Assembly (NCBI RefSeq): GCF_035194505.1
Contig: NZ_CP136573.1
Coordinates: 2,467,001-2,531,000, forward strand
Reading direction: 5' to 3'
DNA: 64,000 nucleotides
Origin: Erythrobacter sp.
Lineage (GTDB): Bacteria; Pseudomonadota; Alphaproteobacteria; Sphingomonadales; Sphingomonadaceae
Below are positions 1-8,934 of the stretch, in pieces. The notes beneath the pieces were generated by a model that was given only the letters and a program-made list of their open reading frames with translations, was not told the origin of the DNA and did no database searches. The position numbers and the translations under genes are program-made. Every line of letters begins with the position of its first letter. The stretch's first letter is position 1.

Positions 1-113
1 GCCGTCTTGCGCGCGAGCTGGGAACGGGTTCGACCTATGAAGGCGCGAACCACCCCGGGATGCTGGTGCTGGTGGGCCGCATCGCTAAAAGCACGATGGG
101 CAAGCGGGCTTAA
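1..113 (+). CDS. 3' end of an unidentified gene (partial)
   Basis: An open reading frame enters from the left edge in the frame beginning at base 3 and stops with TAA at 111-113. Only 36 residues are visible. They include a GTGSTYEGANHPGM stretch followed by a hydrophobic LVLVGR strand and a basic tail. I do not recognise the family from so little. The stop overlaps the stop of the convergent acetyltransferase gene in the four bases TTAA, which supports its being a real gene end. Confidence 0.45.
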   Translation, partial: RLARELGTGSTYEGANHPGMLVLVGRIAKSTMGKRA

Positions 114-622
114 TCCAGAAAACAGATCATCGCGCAGCGGCGTTCGGCGGGCAGGCCGTCGTCGACTTCGTTGGCGAGTTCGCCCGCCAGCCGTGGATGC
201 GCGTCAAGGGCAGTGACTTCCTCGAAGCCGAGGCGTGCATAGAACGGCCCGTTCCACGCCAGATCGCGAAAGGTGGTGAGCGTCAGCGCGCGATAGCCGG
301 TGTTGCGCGCGTCGATTTGTGCAGCGCGCACCAGCCCCGCTCCGATCCCGCGCCGCTGGAAGTCGGGCGCGACGTCCATCTCCCAGATGTGCAATTCGCG
401 GCTGAAGGGCTGGGCCACCAGAAACCCGGCCATCACCTCGCCGACATGGGCGACGAGGCTGTGACCCCGGCGGATCAGGCGGGCATAGTCTTCGCTCGTG
501 CGGGTGCGGGCGGGATCGATGCTGGCTTCGGTTGCGAAGGCGACCTCGGCTGCGGCGCGCTCGATCGCCGGCATCGCCTCGGCATCGGATGGCCGCGCCA
601 GCCGGAGCGACCAGCCGCTCAT
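110..622 (-). CDS. GNAT family N-acetyltransferase
   Basis: A 170-residue protein of the GCN5-related acetyltransferase fold. The acetyl-CoA pyrophosphate loop is visible as QRRGIGAGL at about residues 89-97, after a beta-strand ending in EMDVAP. The C-terminal half has the usual FYARLGFEE segment. The substrate cannot be read from sequence. The start ATG at 622 shares ATGA with the stop of lptG, so the gene is translationally coupled behind lptF-lptG. Longer upstream starts would only run through lptG in another frame and were discounted. Confidence 0.85.
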   Translation of the reverse strand: MSGWSLRLARPSDAEAMPAIERAAAEVAFATEASIDPARTRTSEDYARLIRRGHSLVAHVGEVMAGFLVAQPFSRELHIWEMDVAPDFQRRGIGAGLVRAAQIDARNTGYRALTLTTFRDLAWNGPFYARLGFEEVTALDAHPRLAGELANEVDDGLPAERRCAMICFLD

Positions 623-1728
623 TCCTCGGTGCGGATCAGCACCGTCTCGCCCAGCAGCAGGAACAGGAAGAACGGCGCCCAGGCCGCAAGGAAGGGCGGA
701 TAGCCGCCGAAGCTGCCCATCGCGAGCGCGGCATTGTCGACCACGAAATAGGCAAAGCCCAGCGCCATGCCGATGATTGCACGCACGAACAGCTGGCCCG
801 AACGCGCAAGGCCGAAGGCTGCGACCGAACCCAGCAGCGGCATCAGCAGCGCGGAGAGCGGGCCGGACAGGCGGTGCCACCACTTGGCGCGCATTTCCTC
901 GGTCCGGCGGCCCGCTGCCTCAAAGGCGTTGATCGTTTCCGACAGCTGCCAGAAGCTCTGCGAATCCGGATCGACTGCCTGCAGATCGATCTGTTCGGGC
1001 GTGAGCGTCTTGCCCACCACCAGCGTGCTGCCCAGCGCCGTTGTGGCCGCCGCGACATCGAACCGCTCCGGATTTTCGAGCTTCCATCCGGGCGCAGCAA
1101 AAGTCGCACGCGGGGCTCTTATCTGTTCGCGGATGATCCCCGATGCCGCGCGTTCGTACCATGTCACCCCGGTCAGCATGATGTTCTCGCCCGCCCCCGT
1201 CAGGGTCGCGGCCGAGAGGATGTTGCGACCATCGGTGAGATAGACGTTGGAGCGCACCCCATCCGGCCCCGCGCCCTTGGGCGGGATCGCGCCATATTCG
1301 GCTGCTTCCCATGCCTTGAGGGTGGCATTGGCGCGGGTCACGATCCGCTCGTTGAAGCCGAAGCTCACCCCCGACACCAGCGCCGCGGTGAGCAGCAGCG
1401 GGGCGAGCACCTGATGCGCCGAGAGACCCGCGGCCTTCATCGCCACCACTTCGCTGTTCTGGTTCAATGTCACGAGCGTGATCAGGGTCGCCAGCAGCAC
1501 CGAATAGGGCAGGAAGCGGCTCGCCAGCTGCGGCGCGCGCAGGCTCGCATAGTGCAGGATTTCCGCCTGCCCGTTGCCCGGTACAGCGAGAATGTCGCCT
1601 GTTGCCGCCAGCAGATCGAGCGCCAGCAGCACCAGCACCAGCATGATCAGCACCGCCAGGATGCGCACCACGAACAGCTTCGCAAGATAAAGCGTCAGCG
1701 TGCGCGAGGGGAAGAAATCGAGTTGCAC
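619..1728 (-). CDS. lptG: LPS export ABC transporter permease LptG
   Basis: A 369-residue inner-membrane permease of the YjgP/YjgQ family. With LptF and the ATPase LptB it extracts lipopolysaccharide from the inner membrane and passes it to the periplasmic bridge. Membrane segments lie at roughly residues 15-40, 60-85, 105-125 and three more near the C-terminus, separated by a long periplasmic beta-jellyroll region (about 130-270), as expected for the family. The start is GTG at 1728, seven bases after the lptF stop. It forms an lptF-lptG-acetyltransferase transcription unit. Its order and adjacency to lptF identify it as G rather than F. Confidence 0.9.
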   Translation of the reverse strand: MQLDFFPSRTLTLYLAKLFVVRILAVLIMLVLVLLALDLLAATGDILAVPGNGQAEILHYASLRAPQLASRFLPYSVLLATLITLVTLNQNSEVVAMKAAGLSAHQVLAPLLLTAALVSGVSFGFNERIVTRANATLKAWEAAEYGAIPPKGAGPDGVRSNVYLTDGRNILSAATLTGAGENIMLTGVTWYERAASGIIREQIRAPRATFAAPGWKLENPERFDVAAATTALGSTLVVGKTLTPEQIDLQAVDPDSQSFWQLSETINAFEAAGRRTEEMRAKWWHRLSGPLSALLMPLLGSVAAFGLARSGQLFVRAIIGMALGFAYFVVDNAALAMGSFGGYPPFLAAWAPFFLFLLLGETVLIRTEE

Positions 1729-1735
1729 CTTGCGC

Positions 1736-2971
1736 CTACTCCGCCGCCACCAGTTCCGGCTGGGCGAGCGTGCCGCGCGGCCGGCGGCGGGTGAACAGCT
1801 TCACCACCTGCTTCGACAGCTTGGCAAAGGCTGTTTCCAGCGCGCCAATGGCCTGACCGCCCGGCACATAGGCGACGCGGTAATACATCCACACAATCAG
1901 CGCTGCGAACAGCACGAAGGGCACCCACAGCGCGAGGATCGGATCGAGCCGGCCCAGCGCTGCGACATCCTCGCCGTATTGGTTGACCTTGTGATAGGCC
2001 ACCACCATCACGATCGAGACGAACACGCCCAATGCGCTTGTCGAACGCTTGGGCGGGATCGCCAGCGCCACCGCCAGCAGCGGCATGAGCATCATCATCA
2101 CGATCTCGACCAGCCGGAAATTGAAGCTCGCAAGGCTGGCATCGCGCTGCTTGGGGGCGCTCTTCTCGCTCCATCCGATGCGCAGAAGTTCGGGCAGGAT
2201 GTATTCGCGGGTGGCATCGCCGCGGGCGCGGAACTTCTCGATGGCGGGCAGATCGATCGGCAGATCGTGGCGGCTGAAGCTGAGCACGCGCGGGGTCTTG
2301 CTGCCCGTATCCTGCACAATCGTGCCTTCGGTGAGGCGCAGGATGATGGTGTCGGGATTGTCGCGCGTGGCAAGGAAGGCTCCCTCGCGCGCGGAGATCG
2401 AGAGCACCTGCCCCTTGGCATTGGCGACGCGGGCGAAAATGCCGACCAGCCTGCGGCCCTCGTCCTCGCTCGCCTCGATCCGCAGCGCCATGCGGTCTGC
2501 CAGGGTGGTGAATTCGCCGACCTTGATCGAGGCCCCGAGCGCGCCGGAGCGCAGCTCGTATTCCATCTGCTCGTAGTAGTAGCGGCTGATCGGCTGGATG
2601 TAGAACACCAGCGCCACGTTCACCGCCAGCAGCAGCAGGGTGATGAGATAGGGCATGCGCAGCAGGCGGTTATAGGACAGGCCGACCGCGCGCATCGTGT
2701 CGAGTTCGCTGGTGGTGGCAAGTTTGCGGAAGGCCAGCAGCACGCCCAGCAAGAGACCCAGCGGGATCGCGAGGCTCGCATATTCGGGGATCAGCGCGCC
2801 CAGCATCTTGAACACCACCGCCACCGGCCCGCCTTCGACCGCGACGAAATCGAACAGGCGCAACATCTTGTCGAGCATCAGCAGGCTGGCAGCGAGCGCG
2901 AACACGCCCAGCATCGGCACCACGGTCAGCCGCAGGATATAGCGATCGATGCTGGGGACGAGGTTGGACAA
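1736..2971 (-). CDS. lptF: LPS export ABC transporter permease LptF
   Basis: A 411-residue permease, partner of LptG in the LptB2FG lipopolysaccharide exporter. The N-terminal DRYILRL motif, the paired membrane segments near residues 15-35, 60-85 and 100-125, a large periplasmic domain, and three C-terminal membrane helices are typical. The most likely start is TTG at 2971: no in-frame ATG or GTG lies between it and an upstream stop, except a GTA/ATC stretch, and a GGAAAG Shine-Dalgarno-like sequence sits six bases before it. The C-terminal basic tail (KLFTRRRPRG) is a little longer than in enterobacterial proteins. Confidence 0.9.
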   Translation of the reverse strand: MSNLVPSIDRYILRLTVVPMLGVFALAASLLMLDKMLRLFDFVAVEGGPVAVVFKMLGALIPEYASLAIPLGLLLGVLLAFRKLATTSELDTMRAVGLSYNRLLRMPYLITLLLLAVNVALVFYIQPISRYYYEQMEYELRSGALGASIKVGEFTTLADRMALRIEASEDEGRRLVGIFARVANAKGQVLSISAREGAFLATRDNPDTIILRLTEGTIVQDTGSKTPRVLSFSRHDLPIDLPAIEKFRARGDATREYILPELLRIGWSEKSAPKQRDASLASFNFRLVEIVMMMLMPLLAVALAIPPKRSTSALGVFVSIVMVVAYHKVNQYGEDVAALGRLDPILALWVPFVLFAALIVWMYYRVAYVPGGQAIGALETAFAKLSKQVVKLFTRRRPRGTLAQPELVAAE

Positions 2972-3060
2972 GTCGGGCTTTCCGTCGATTACGCCTTGGC
3001 CCTAGCGCGTCTCATCCCTCGCGTCATGCCCTCAATTGGGGATGCGCCGGGGCCGCGCCT

Positions 3061-3465
3061 TCACGCCTTTTCCAGCGTGCATTGAAGCGGGTGCTGGTTC
3101 TGGCGGGCGAAATCCATCACCTGATTGACCTTGGTCTCGGCGATTTCATAGGGGAAGATCCCGCACACGCCGACGCCGCGCTGGTGGACGTGCAGCATGA
3201 CCCGGGTGGCCTGCTCCAGATCCATCGAGAAGAAGCGCTTCAGCACCAGCACCACGAATTCCATCGGGGTGTAGTCGTCGTTGAGCATCAGCACCTTGTA
3301 CTGGCTCGGCTTCTTGGGCTTGGCGCGGGTCTTGGTGGCGACGCCGACTTGCCCTGCGCCGTCCGTGTCCTTCCCGCCGTCCTCGTCAGACGCGCGCAGC
3401 GGCACGCTGGCCTGCACAGGCAGCGCGGCGTTTTCCGCCAGCGTGGGGAGGGTCGGGATCGGCAT
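3061..3465 (-). CDS. clpS: ATP-dependent Clp protease adaptor ClpS
   Basis: A 134-residue adaptor that binds the N-domain of ClpA and delivers N-degron substrates to ClpAP. The C-terminal two thirds contain the family signature LNDDYTPMEFVV, the FFSMDLEQATRVMLHVH helix and the GVCGIFPYEIAETKV strand. The first 50 residues form a low-complexity, Ala/Lys-rich leader, longer than in E. coli. It is transcribed alone between the phasin terminator and lptF. Confidence 0.93.
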   Translation of the reverse strand: MPIPTLPTLAENAALPVQASVPLRASDEDGGKDTDGAGQVGVATKTRAKPKKPSQYKVLMLNDDYTPMEFVVLVLKRFFSMDLEQATRVMLHVHQRGVGVCGIFPYEIAETKVNQVMDFARQNQHPLQCTLEKA

Positions 3466-3548
3466 GAGCCTCTATTATGGGATTCGCTTGCGCAGGTGCA
3501 AGCGATTGGTGCGATTTGTTTGAGCCGATGCGGTGTGGCAGCAGGCAA

Positions 3549-3582
3549 AGAAAAGGCCGGCCAGACGTTGGTCTGGCCGGCC
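3549..3582 (-). terminator. Rho-independent terminator downstream of the phasin gene
   Basis: A perfect 12-bp inverted repeat (GGCCGGCCAGAC at 3555-3566 and its complement at 3571-3582) closes a GTTG loop. Read leftward it is followed by a TTTTC tract at 3551-3554. It lies 70 bases after the phasin stop. Confidence 0.85.
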
Positions 3583-3655
3583 GGCGCCTTTCGGCGCGCT
3601 CTCGTGGACCGGGTTGGGAGAGAGAGGAGAGAGGCCCGGTCCAGGAACGTGTTGC

Positions 3656-4435
3656 TTACGCAGCCTTCGAGATCTTCTCGGCGGCAACGCTCACGCGGTT
3701 CGAAATCGGGGCGAAGGCGTCGTTGTAGAGCTTCACCCATGCTTCGGTGCGCTTCGAGCCGAACGAGACCAGCGCGTCGAAGTTGCGACGGGCGAGTTCG
3801 CCCTGAAGCTGGAACAGTTCGGTGGGCGACTTGATCGCGGCGACCTTCTTGGCGTCGGCGGTGACGGTTTCGATCACGGTCTTGCCGGTTTCGATGTCGC
3901 TCTTCACGATGTCCTGAGCGCCAGCGAAGAAGATCTTGCCGCTTTCGACAACGGCGTCGACGTTGGCCTTGCCGAACTCGGTGGCTTCGTTGGCCAGCAC
4001 GGTGCTCTTGGCGTAGGCGGTCTTGGCGCGGGTCTGGACGTCAGCGATGACTTCCTTGGCGGTGGCGGTGATGTCGGTGTTCTTGGCGGTGGCCATGATG
4101 GTGTCCTTGAGCTTGATGACGGGGTTGGTCTTCGCGGCGGCAGCAGGCGTCTTCGCCTTGGCGGCGGCCTTCTTCACCGGTGCCGGCTTCTTCGGCGCGG
4201 CGACAATCTTGGCGGCAACCTTCTTCGCCGCAGGCTTCTTGGCCGCGACCTTCTTCGCAGCAGGCTTCTTGGCCACCGGCTTCTTGGCGGCGGCAAGCTT
4301 CTTCACGACCGGAGCCTTGCCGACCTTGGGCGCTTCCACGACCTTGGCCGAAGCTTCAGCATAGGCCTTCTCGGCAGCGGCATCGATCTTGGCGACAGCC
4401 TTGGGTTCAGCGGCAGTGGTTTCAACTTCGGACAT
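3656..4435 (-). CDS. phaP: Phasin family protein (PHB granule-associated)
   Basis: A 259-residue protein with two parts. The first 115 residues are an Ala/Lys/Pro-rich region with repeated KKPAAKKVAAK-like units, resembling histone-like tails. The second half (about 120-259) is the amphipathic helical phasin domain (ANEATEFGKANVDAVVESGK, followed by ELFQLQGELARRNFDALVS), which coats polyhydroxybutyrate granules. The gene lies next to phaC, as in many alphaproteobacteria. The Lys-rich N-terminal region could also touch DNA or the polymerase, as described for some granule proteins; that is inference. Two near-identical palindromic motifs upstream are candidate PhaR operators. Confidence 0.88.
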   Translation of the reverse strand: MSEVETTAAEPKAVAKIDAAAEKAYAEASAKVVEAPKVGKAPVVKKLAAAKKPVAKKPAAKKVAAKKPAAKKVAAKIVAAPKKPAPVKKAAAKAKTPAAAAKTNPVIKLKDTIMATAKNTDITATAKEVIADVQTRAKTAYAKSTVLANEATEFGKANVDAVVESGKIFFAGAQDIVKSDIETGKTVIETVTADAKKVAAIKSPTELFQLQGELARRNFDALVSFGSKRTEAWVKLYNDAFAPISNRVSVAAEKISKAA

Positions 4436-4452
4436 GATGACCTCGCTTCATG

Positions 4453-4515
4453 TTGCACTGCACAAAATAGTGATTGCAACTGCGAAGTCAAGTGTTTTTG
4501 TGCACTGCACAAAAA
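4453..4515 (-). promoter_or_regulatory. Paired TGCACTGCACAAAA motifs, candidate PhaR operators
   Basis: The 14-mer TGCACTGCACAAAA occurs at 4454-4467 and again at 4501-4514, a 47-base repeat distance. The second copy extends to the palindrome TTGTGC-ACT-GCACAA. A weaker TTGCAACTGC lies between them. PhaR repressors of alphaproteobacteria are known to bind TGC-rich sequences upstream of phasin genes, and these sites occupy the phasin promoter region. No PhaR gene is in this window, so the assignment is inference. Confidence 0.5.
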
Positions 4516-4550
4516 TGATGAAAAGCGCTGAAAAAGAGTATCTTGCTTTC

Positions 4551-6482
4551 TTAACGCGTCTTCACGTAGCGTCCCGGCGCGTCCTCGATCACCGCGTCGC
4601 CCTTGCCGCCCGGCGCGCGCTTGCCCGTCACCGGCGCCCGCACATCGGACTGGGTGTGGAGCCATTCGAGCCAGTGCGGCCACCAGCTGCCCGGGTGCTC
4701 CTCGGCGCCTTCGACAAAGGCGGCAAGCGACGGCGCTTTGCTGTCGCCCAGCCAGTACTGGTACTTGTTCGCGGACGGCGGATTGACCACGCCAGCGATA
4801 TGTCCTGATCCGGCCAGCAGGAACTCCATCGGCCCTGTGAAGTGGCGGGTGATGCGCCACACGCTTTCGGCCGGCGCAATATGATCCTCGCGCCCCGCCT
4901 GCACGAAGGTCGGGGTCGAAACCCGCGTCAGATCGATCGGCGTGCCATCCGCCTCCAGCGCATCGGGCGCCACCAGCTTGTTGTCGCGGTAGAGATCGCG
5001 CAGGTAATCATTGTGCCACTTGGACGGCAGGTTGGTGACGTCGCCGTTCCAGTGCAGCAGGTCGAAGGCCGGATAGTCCTCGCCCAGGAGGTAATTGTTG
5101 ACGACGTAGTTCCAGATCAGGTCCTTGCCCCGCAGCGCATTGAAGGTCGCCGCGAGATAGCGCCCGTCGAGATAGCCTTGCGGCGACAGCTGCCCGATCA
5201 TCTGCAGCTGGCCTTCGTCGATGAAATGCTTGAGGTCGCCGCTCTTCTCGAAATCGACCTGCGCGGTGAAGAAGGTGGCGCTCTTCACCTTATCCTCCTC
5301 GCCCCGCCGCGCAAGGATCGCGAGGGTGGCGGCAAGCGTGGTGCCGGCCACGCAATAGCCGATGGTGTGGACGGCCGGCACATCGAGCCGCGCGCGGACA
5401 TGATCGATCGCTTCGACCTGGGCGCGGATGTAATCGTCCCAAACCACATCGGCCATGCTCTCGTCTGCCGACTTCCAGCTCACCACGAACACCGAAATGC
5501 CCTGATCCACCGCCCATTTGATGAAGCTCTTCTTGGGCGTCAGATCGAGGATGTAGAAGCGGTTGATCCACGGCGGGAAGATCACCAGCGGCACTTCGAG
5601 TACCGTCTCGGTTGCGGGCGCATACTGGATCAGCTGGTAGAGCGGGGTCTCGTGCACCACCTTGCCGGGCGTGGCGGCGAGGTTTTCGCCCAGCCTGAAG
5701 GCGTCAGGGTCGGTATGGGTCAGCTGCCCGCGCTTCAGATCGTTGATGAGGTGCTGCATCCCGCGCACCAGATTGCCCCCGCGGGTTTCCACCGTGCGCT
5801 TCATCACCACCGGATTGGTGAGCAGGAAATTGTCCGGGCTCATCGCTTCCGCCAGCGCGCCGACCGCAAATTCGAGGCTCTGGCGCGCAGCCGGATCAAG
5901 CCCCTTCATGCCATTGACGCTCGATCGGAAGTACTCGGCGAGCATCAGATAGGTCTGGTGCAGCAGCAGGAAGGCGGGATGTTCGCGCCAGACGGGATCG
6001 GCAAAGCGGCGGTCGTTCTTCGGCAGGGACGCGGGATCGGGCGCCTCGCTCGCTGCGCCCGTGGCCGCGCCGGAGAGAAAGGACTGGGCCACGCCCTGCC
6101 ACAATTGCAGCGAATCCTGCGTCAGCTTCGCCTGCGCCTCGAACAGGCCCTTGGGCATCTGGCCGAGCATGCCTTGCGAGATCGTCAGCCACTGCGCCGG
6201 ATCGAGCGCGGTTGCACCCTTGGTCGCCTTTTCGGCAGCCTGTGTTGCCTGATAGGCGGCGAAATCGAGCCACAGCTGCTGGAGCTGTGCGCTCGCGCTG
6301 GCCCATTCGCCAAGCTCGCCCACATCGAGGCCCTGCGGCATCATCCCCTTGAGCTGGTCCGGCGCGAACTGCCCGCCGAGCGCATTGGCGAAGAGCTCGC
6401 GCATGGCCTCGCCCTGCATGTCGAAGAAGCCCTTGAGGCTCTCTGCGCCCGCACCAAAACCCGTATCGTTTGTGTCAGCCAT
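4551..6482 (-). CDS. phaC: Class I poly(3-hydroxyalkanoate) polymerase PhaC
   Basis: A 643-residue polymerase that makes polyhydroxybutyrate from 3-hydroxybutyryl-CoA at the granule surface. The lipase-like box GYCVAG places the nucleophile at about Cys377. The catalytic Asp follows in AGREDHIAP and the His in GSGHIAGVVNPP. The C-terminal RYVKTR tail and total length fit class I enzymes. I chose the ATG at 6482 (MADTNDTG) because the 51 residues added by the longer frame do not look like PhaC. It is divergent from the aminotransferase and followed by the phasin gene. Confidence 0.93.
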   Translation of the reverse strand: MADTNDTGFGAGAESLKGFFDMQGEAMRELFANALGGQFAPDQLKGMMPQGLDVGELGEWASASAQLQQLWLDFAAYQATQAAEKATKGATALDPAQWLTISQGMLGQMPKGLFEAQAKLTQDSLQLWQGVAQSFLSGAATGAASEAPDPASLPKNDRRFADPVWREHPAFLLLHQTYLMLAEYFRSSVNGMKGLDPAARQSLEFAVGALAEAMSPDNFLLTNPVVMKRTVETRGGNLVRGMQHLINDLKRGQLTHTDPDAFRLGENLAATPGKVVHETPLYQLIQYAPATETVLEVPLVIFPPWINRFYILDLTPKKSFIKWAVDQGISVFVVSWKSADESMADVVWDDYIRAQVEAIDHVRARLDVPAVHTIGYCVAGTTLAATLAILARRGEEDKVKSATFFTAQVDFEKSGDLKHFIDEGQLQMIGQLSPQGYLDGRYLAATFNALRGKDLIWNYVVNNYLLGEDYPAFDLLHWNGDVTNLPSKWHNDYLRDLYRDNKLVAPDALEADGTPIDLTRVSTPTFVQAGREDHIAPAESVWRITRHFTGPMEFLLAGSGHIAGVVNPPSANKYQYWLGDSKAPSLAAFVEGAEEHPGSWWPHWLEWLHTQSDVRAPVTGKRAPGGKGDAVIEDAPGRYVKTR

Positions 6483-6652
6483 TGCCGTAACTATCCCGTA
6501 TCCGGCGCAATCGAGCCATGAGAACCGCCCGCGGCTCGCCGCGCCATCCGCCATTGAGCGAAAACGCCTTTCCTCTGCGACCGCTCTTGGACTAGGGAAG
6601 CATATCGCCCCGGCTTGCATAGTGTGCAAGCCCAACAGGATGATGACACGCG

Positions 6653-7852
6653 ATGAATGACCAGTTCTACCGGATGAAGCGGATGCCCCCGTATGTGATC
6701 GCAGAGGTCAATGCGATGCGGCACGCGGCCCGTCTGGAGGGGCAGGACATCATCGATCTGGGCATGGGCAATCCCGATCAGCCCCCGCCGCAGCACGTGA
6801 TCGACAAGCTGTGCGAAGTGGCGGCCAAGCCCGATGCCCATGGCTATTCGCAATCCAAGGGCATCCCGGGCCTGCGGCGTGCGCAGGCGGGATATTATGC
6901 GCGCCGCTTCGGCGTCGATCTTGATCCCGAGAGCGAAGTGGTGGTGACCATGGGCTCGAAGGAGGGCCTCTCCAGCCTTGCGACTGCGATCATCGCGCCG
7001 GGCGACGTGGTGCTCGCGCCCAACCCGTCCTACCCGATCCACACCTTCGGCTTCATCATCGCCGGCGCCACGATCCGCTCGGTGCCGACCACGCCGGACG
7101 AGCATTACTGGGAATCGCTCGAGCGGGCGATGAACTACACCGTCCCGCGCCCCTCGGTGCTGGTGGTGAGCTATCCGTCGAACCCCACCGCCGAAACTGT
7201 GGACCTGCCGTTCTACGAGCGGCTGGTGGCATGGGCCAAGGAGAACCAGGTCTGGATCGTCAGCGATCTGGCCTATTCCGAGCTCTATTTTGATGGGCGT
7301 CCGACGCGCTCGATCATGGAAGTGCCGGGCGCGAAGGATGTCGCGATCGAGTTCACCTCGATGTCCAAGACCTATTCGATGGCCGGTTGGCGCATGGGCT
7401 TTGCGGTGGGCAACAAGCAGCTGATCGCGGCGCTGACCCGGGTGAAGTCCTATCTCGATTACGGGGCCTTCACCCCGATCCAGGCCGCCGCCTGCGCGGC
7501 GCTCAACGGGCCGCAGGACATTATCGAGAGCAACCGCCAGCTCTACCACAAGCGCCGAGACGTGATGGTCGAAGCCTTCGGCCGTGCGGGATGGGACATT
7601 CCCCCGCCGCCTGCCTCGATGTTCGCCTGGGCCCCGCTGCCCCCGGCATTGAAGTCGATGGGAAGCCTTGAATTCTCCAAGCAATTGCTCACCCAGGCGC
7701 AGGTCGCAGTGGCACCGGGCGTGGGCTATGGCGAAAACGGCGAGGGCTATGTCCGGATCGCCATGGTCGAGAACGAGCAGCGGCTTCGGCAGGCAGCGCG
7801 CAACATCAAGCGTTACCTTCAGTCGGTCGGAGTCAACAGTTCGGCGGCTTGA
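6653..7852 (+). CDS. alaC: AlaC-like glutamate-pyruvate aminotransferase (PLP, class I/II)
   Basis: A 399-residue fold-type I aminotransferase. The Schiff-base lysine is at about residue 239 in SMSKTYSMAGWRMGF, with the substrate-binding NPSYPIH and SYPSNPTA motifs ahead of it. The N-terminal MPPYVIAEV and DLGMGNPDQPPP segments and the overall sequence closely follow E. coli AlaC (alanine synthesis from pyruvate and glutamate). Members of this family have also been annotated as LL-diaminopimelate aminotransferase, so substrate is not certain. It is transcribed divergently from phaC. Confidence 0.82.
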   Translation: MNDQFYRMKRMPPYVIAEVNAMRHAARLEGQDIIDLGMGNPDQPPPQHVIDKLCEVAAKPDAHGYSQSKGIPGLRRAQAGYYARRFGVDLDPESEVVVTMGSKEGLSSLATAIIAPGDVVLAPNPSYPIHTFGFIIAGATIRSVPTTPDEHYWESLERAMNYTVPRPSVLVVSYPSNPTAETVDLPFYERLVAWAKENQVWIVSDLAYSELYFDGRPTRSIMEVPGAKDVAIEFTSMSKTYSMAGWRMGFAVGNKQLIAALTRVKSYLDYGAFTPIQAAACAALNGPQDIIESNRQLYHKRRDVMVEAFGRAGWDIPPPPASMFAWAPLPPALKSMGSLEFSKQLLTQAQVAVAPGVGYGENGEGYVRIAMVENEQRLRQAARNIKRYLQSVGVNSSAA

Positions 7853-7940
7853 GCTGCAAACTGCTTCAAATCCGGTGCATTCCTTGCCCGATTGGGTTAT
7901 CCTGCCGGCTAACCCGGGGCCAAAGCTGATGGAGAAACCG

Positions 7941-8549
7941 ATGTTGTCCGGAGCCGCCAAGCGGCTGACCGACAGACAGCGAGCCGTGATGGAGCGCATC
8001 GACCGGCGCGTGCCGATCAAGGTCATCGCGCTCGAACTCGGCGTATCCGAAACCCGGATCAACCAGCATATCCGCGCGCTCAAGGCCTTCTACGATGCCG
8101 GGAGCCTGGGCGAACTGGTGGAGAATTACCGGGCGACGCTGCCGCCGGCCGCGACCCTTGCCGGAGAGGCGCTTGCAGGGGCGGCTGAAGAGGCGGGGGG
8201 AACGGATATCTCCAGCCCCTTCAGTGAAGCTGCATACACGAAAAAGCAGATAGTCGCGGCGCACCAATTTGCTGACCAGTTGACCCGGGATGACCCCGGA
8301 CAACTGGTGATGAGCGACGTCATACCACTGCTTGACCAGGCACCCTGGCTGAGGCCGGGCGAACCGCGGGTGGTCCCCGGAGTGCTCGATGGCGAACACG
8401 CCGTCCTGTTCCGCCTCGGGGCGATCGTCGGGATCGCATCGGGAATTCTGGCTGCCGTGGTGCTCACCATCACTGCCGCCGTGACCCTGAGCGAGGCGAC
8501 GGATGGAAGGGCTGTCATCTCCGCGGATCGCAGCTTGGCCACCGGGTGA
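7941..8549 (+). CDS. Membrane-tethered helix-turn-helix regulator (unknown target)
   Basis: A 202-residue protein. Residues 8-60 form a LuxR-like tetrahelical HTH (TDRQRAVMERIDRRVPIKVI, then LGVSETRINQHIRALKAFYD). A polar linker follows, then a single hydrophobic helix at about 157-183 and a short tail. The layout suggests a DNA-binding domain held at the inner membrane. I start it at ATG 7941, which has GGAG six bases upstream; an ATG four codons earlier has no such site. It is the first gene of a five-gene rightward cassette and its stop is 27 bases from the next start. I do not recognise a characterised homologue. Confidence 0.65.
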   Translation: MLSGAAKRLTDRQRAVMERIDRRVPIKVIALELGVSETRINQHIRALKAFYDAGSLGELVENYRATLPPAATLAGEALAGAAEEAGGTDISSPFSEAAYTKKQIVAAHQFADQLTRDDPGQLVMSDVIPLLDQAPWLRPGEPRVVPGVLDGEHAVLFRLGAIVGIASGILAAVVLTITAAVTLSEATDGRAVISADRSLATG

Positions 8550-8575
8550 GCATCGGTGCGCTGGGGAGACCCACG

Positions 8576-8920
8576 ATGAACAACCGCATGCAGAACGATG
8601 CCCGCAACCTCAAGAAACTGGTCCGCGAAGCCGAGGCGCTGGCTGACGAAACGATCATCGCCATGGCCCGCCTGAAGCAGGCGATGCTGGCCGCCCGCCA
8701 GAACCCCGAAGTCGAAATCGCTACTGGCCAGCGCGCGCTGATGCGTCTGACCGAAGCCGAGAGCCAGGCGCTCTCGATGTCCACCAGCCTGCTGCGCGTG
8801 CATGACGAATTGAGCAAGGTTGCCCGCGTCCACGCCGGCGGCGACATTGGTTCGCCGACCGTCATTCCGCCCGATGCCATGGTGCAGAGCCGCGCCGCAG
8901 CCGAGCGGGTCGAAGCCTGA
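8576..8920 (+). CDS. Small helical protein of unknown function
   Basis: A 114-residue, mostly alpha-helical soluble protein. Residues 8-80 have heptad-like spacing (KKLVREAEALADETIIAM, then LMRLTEAESQALSMSTSLL), which suggests a coiled coil or helical bundle. The ATG at 8576 is preceded by GGGGAG at seven bases, so I prefer it to an ATG ten codons upstream that overlaps the regulator gene. No family is recognised. Position between a membrane-tethered HTH gene and a membrane protein suggests joint function, but that is context only. Confidence 0.6.
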   Translation: MNNRMQNDARNLKKLVREAEALADETIIAMARLKQAMLAARQNPEVEIATGQRALMRLTEAESQALSMSTSLLRVHDELSKVARVHAGGDIGSPTVIPPDAMVQSRAAAERVEA

Positions 8921-8934
8921 GCACGCCAGCGACA

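Noticed and set aside
1700..3085. A 461-codon rightward frame opposite lptF and lptG
   Set aside because: It is Gln/His/Arg-rich and has no recognisable domain, while the opposite strand encodes a well-ordered permease pair.
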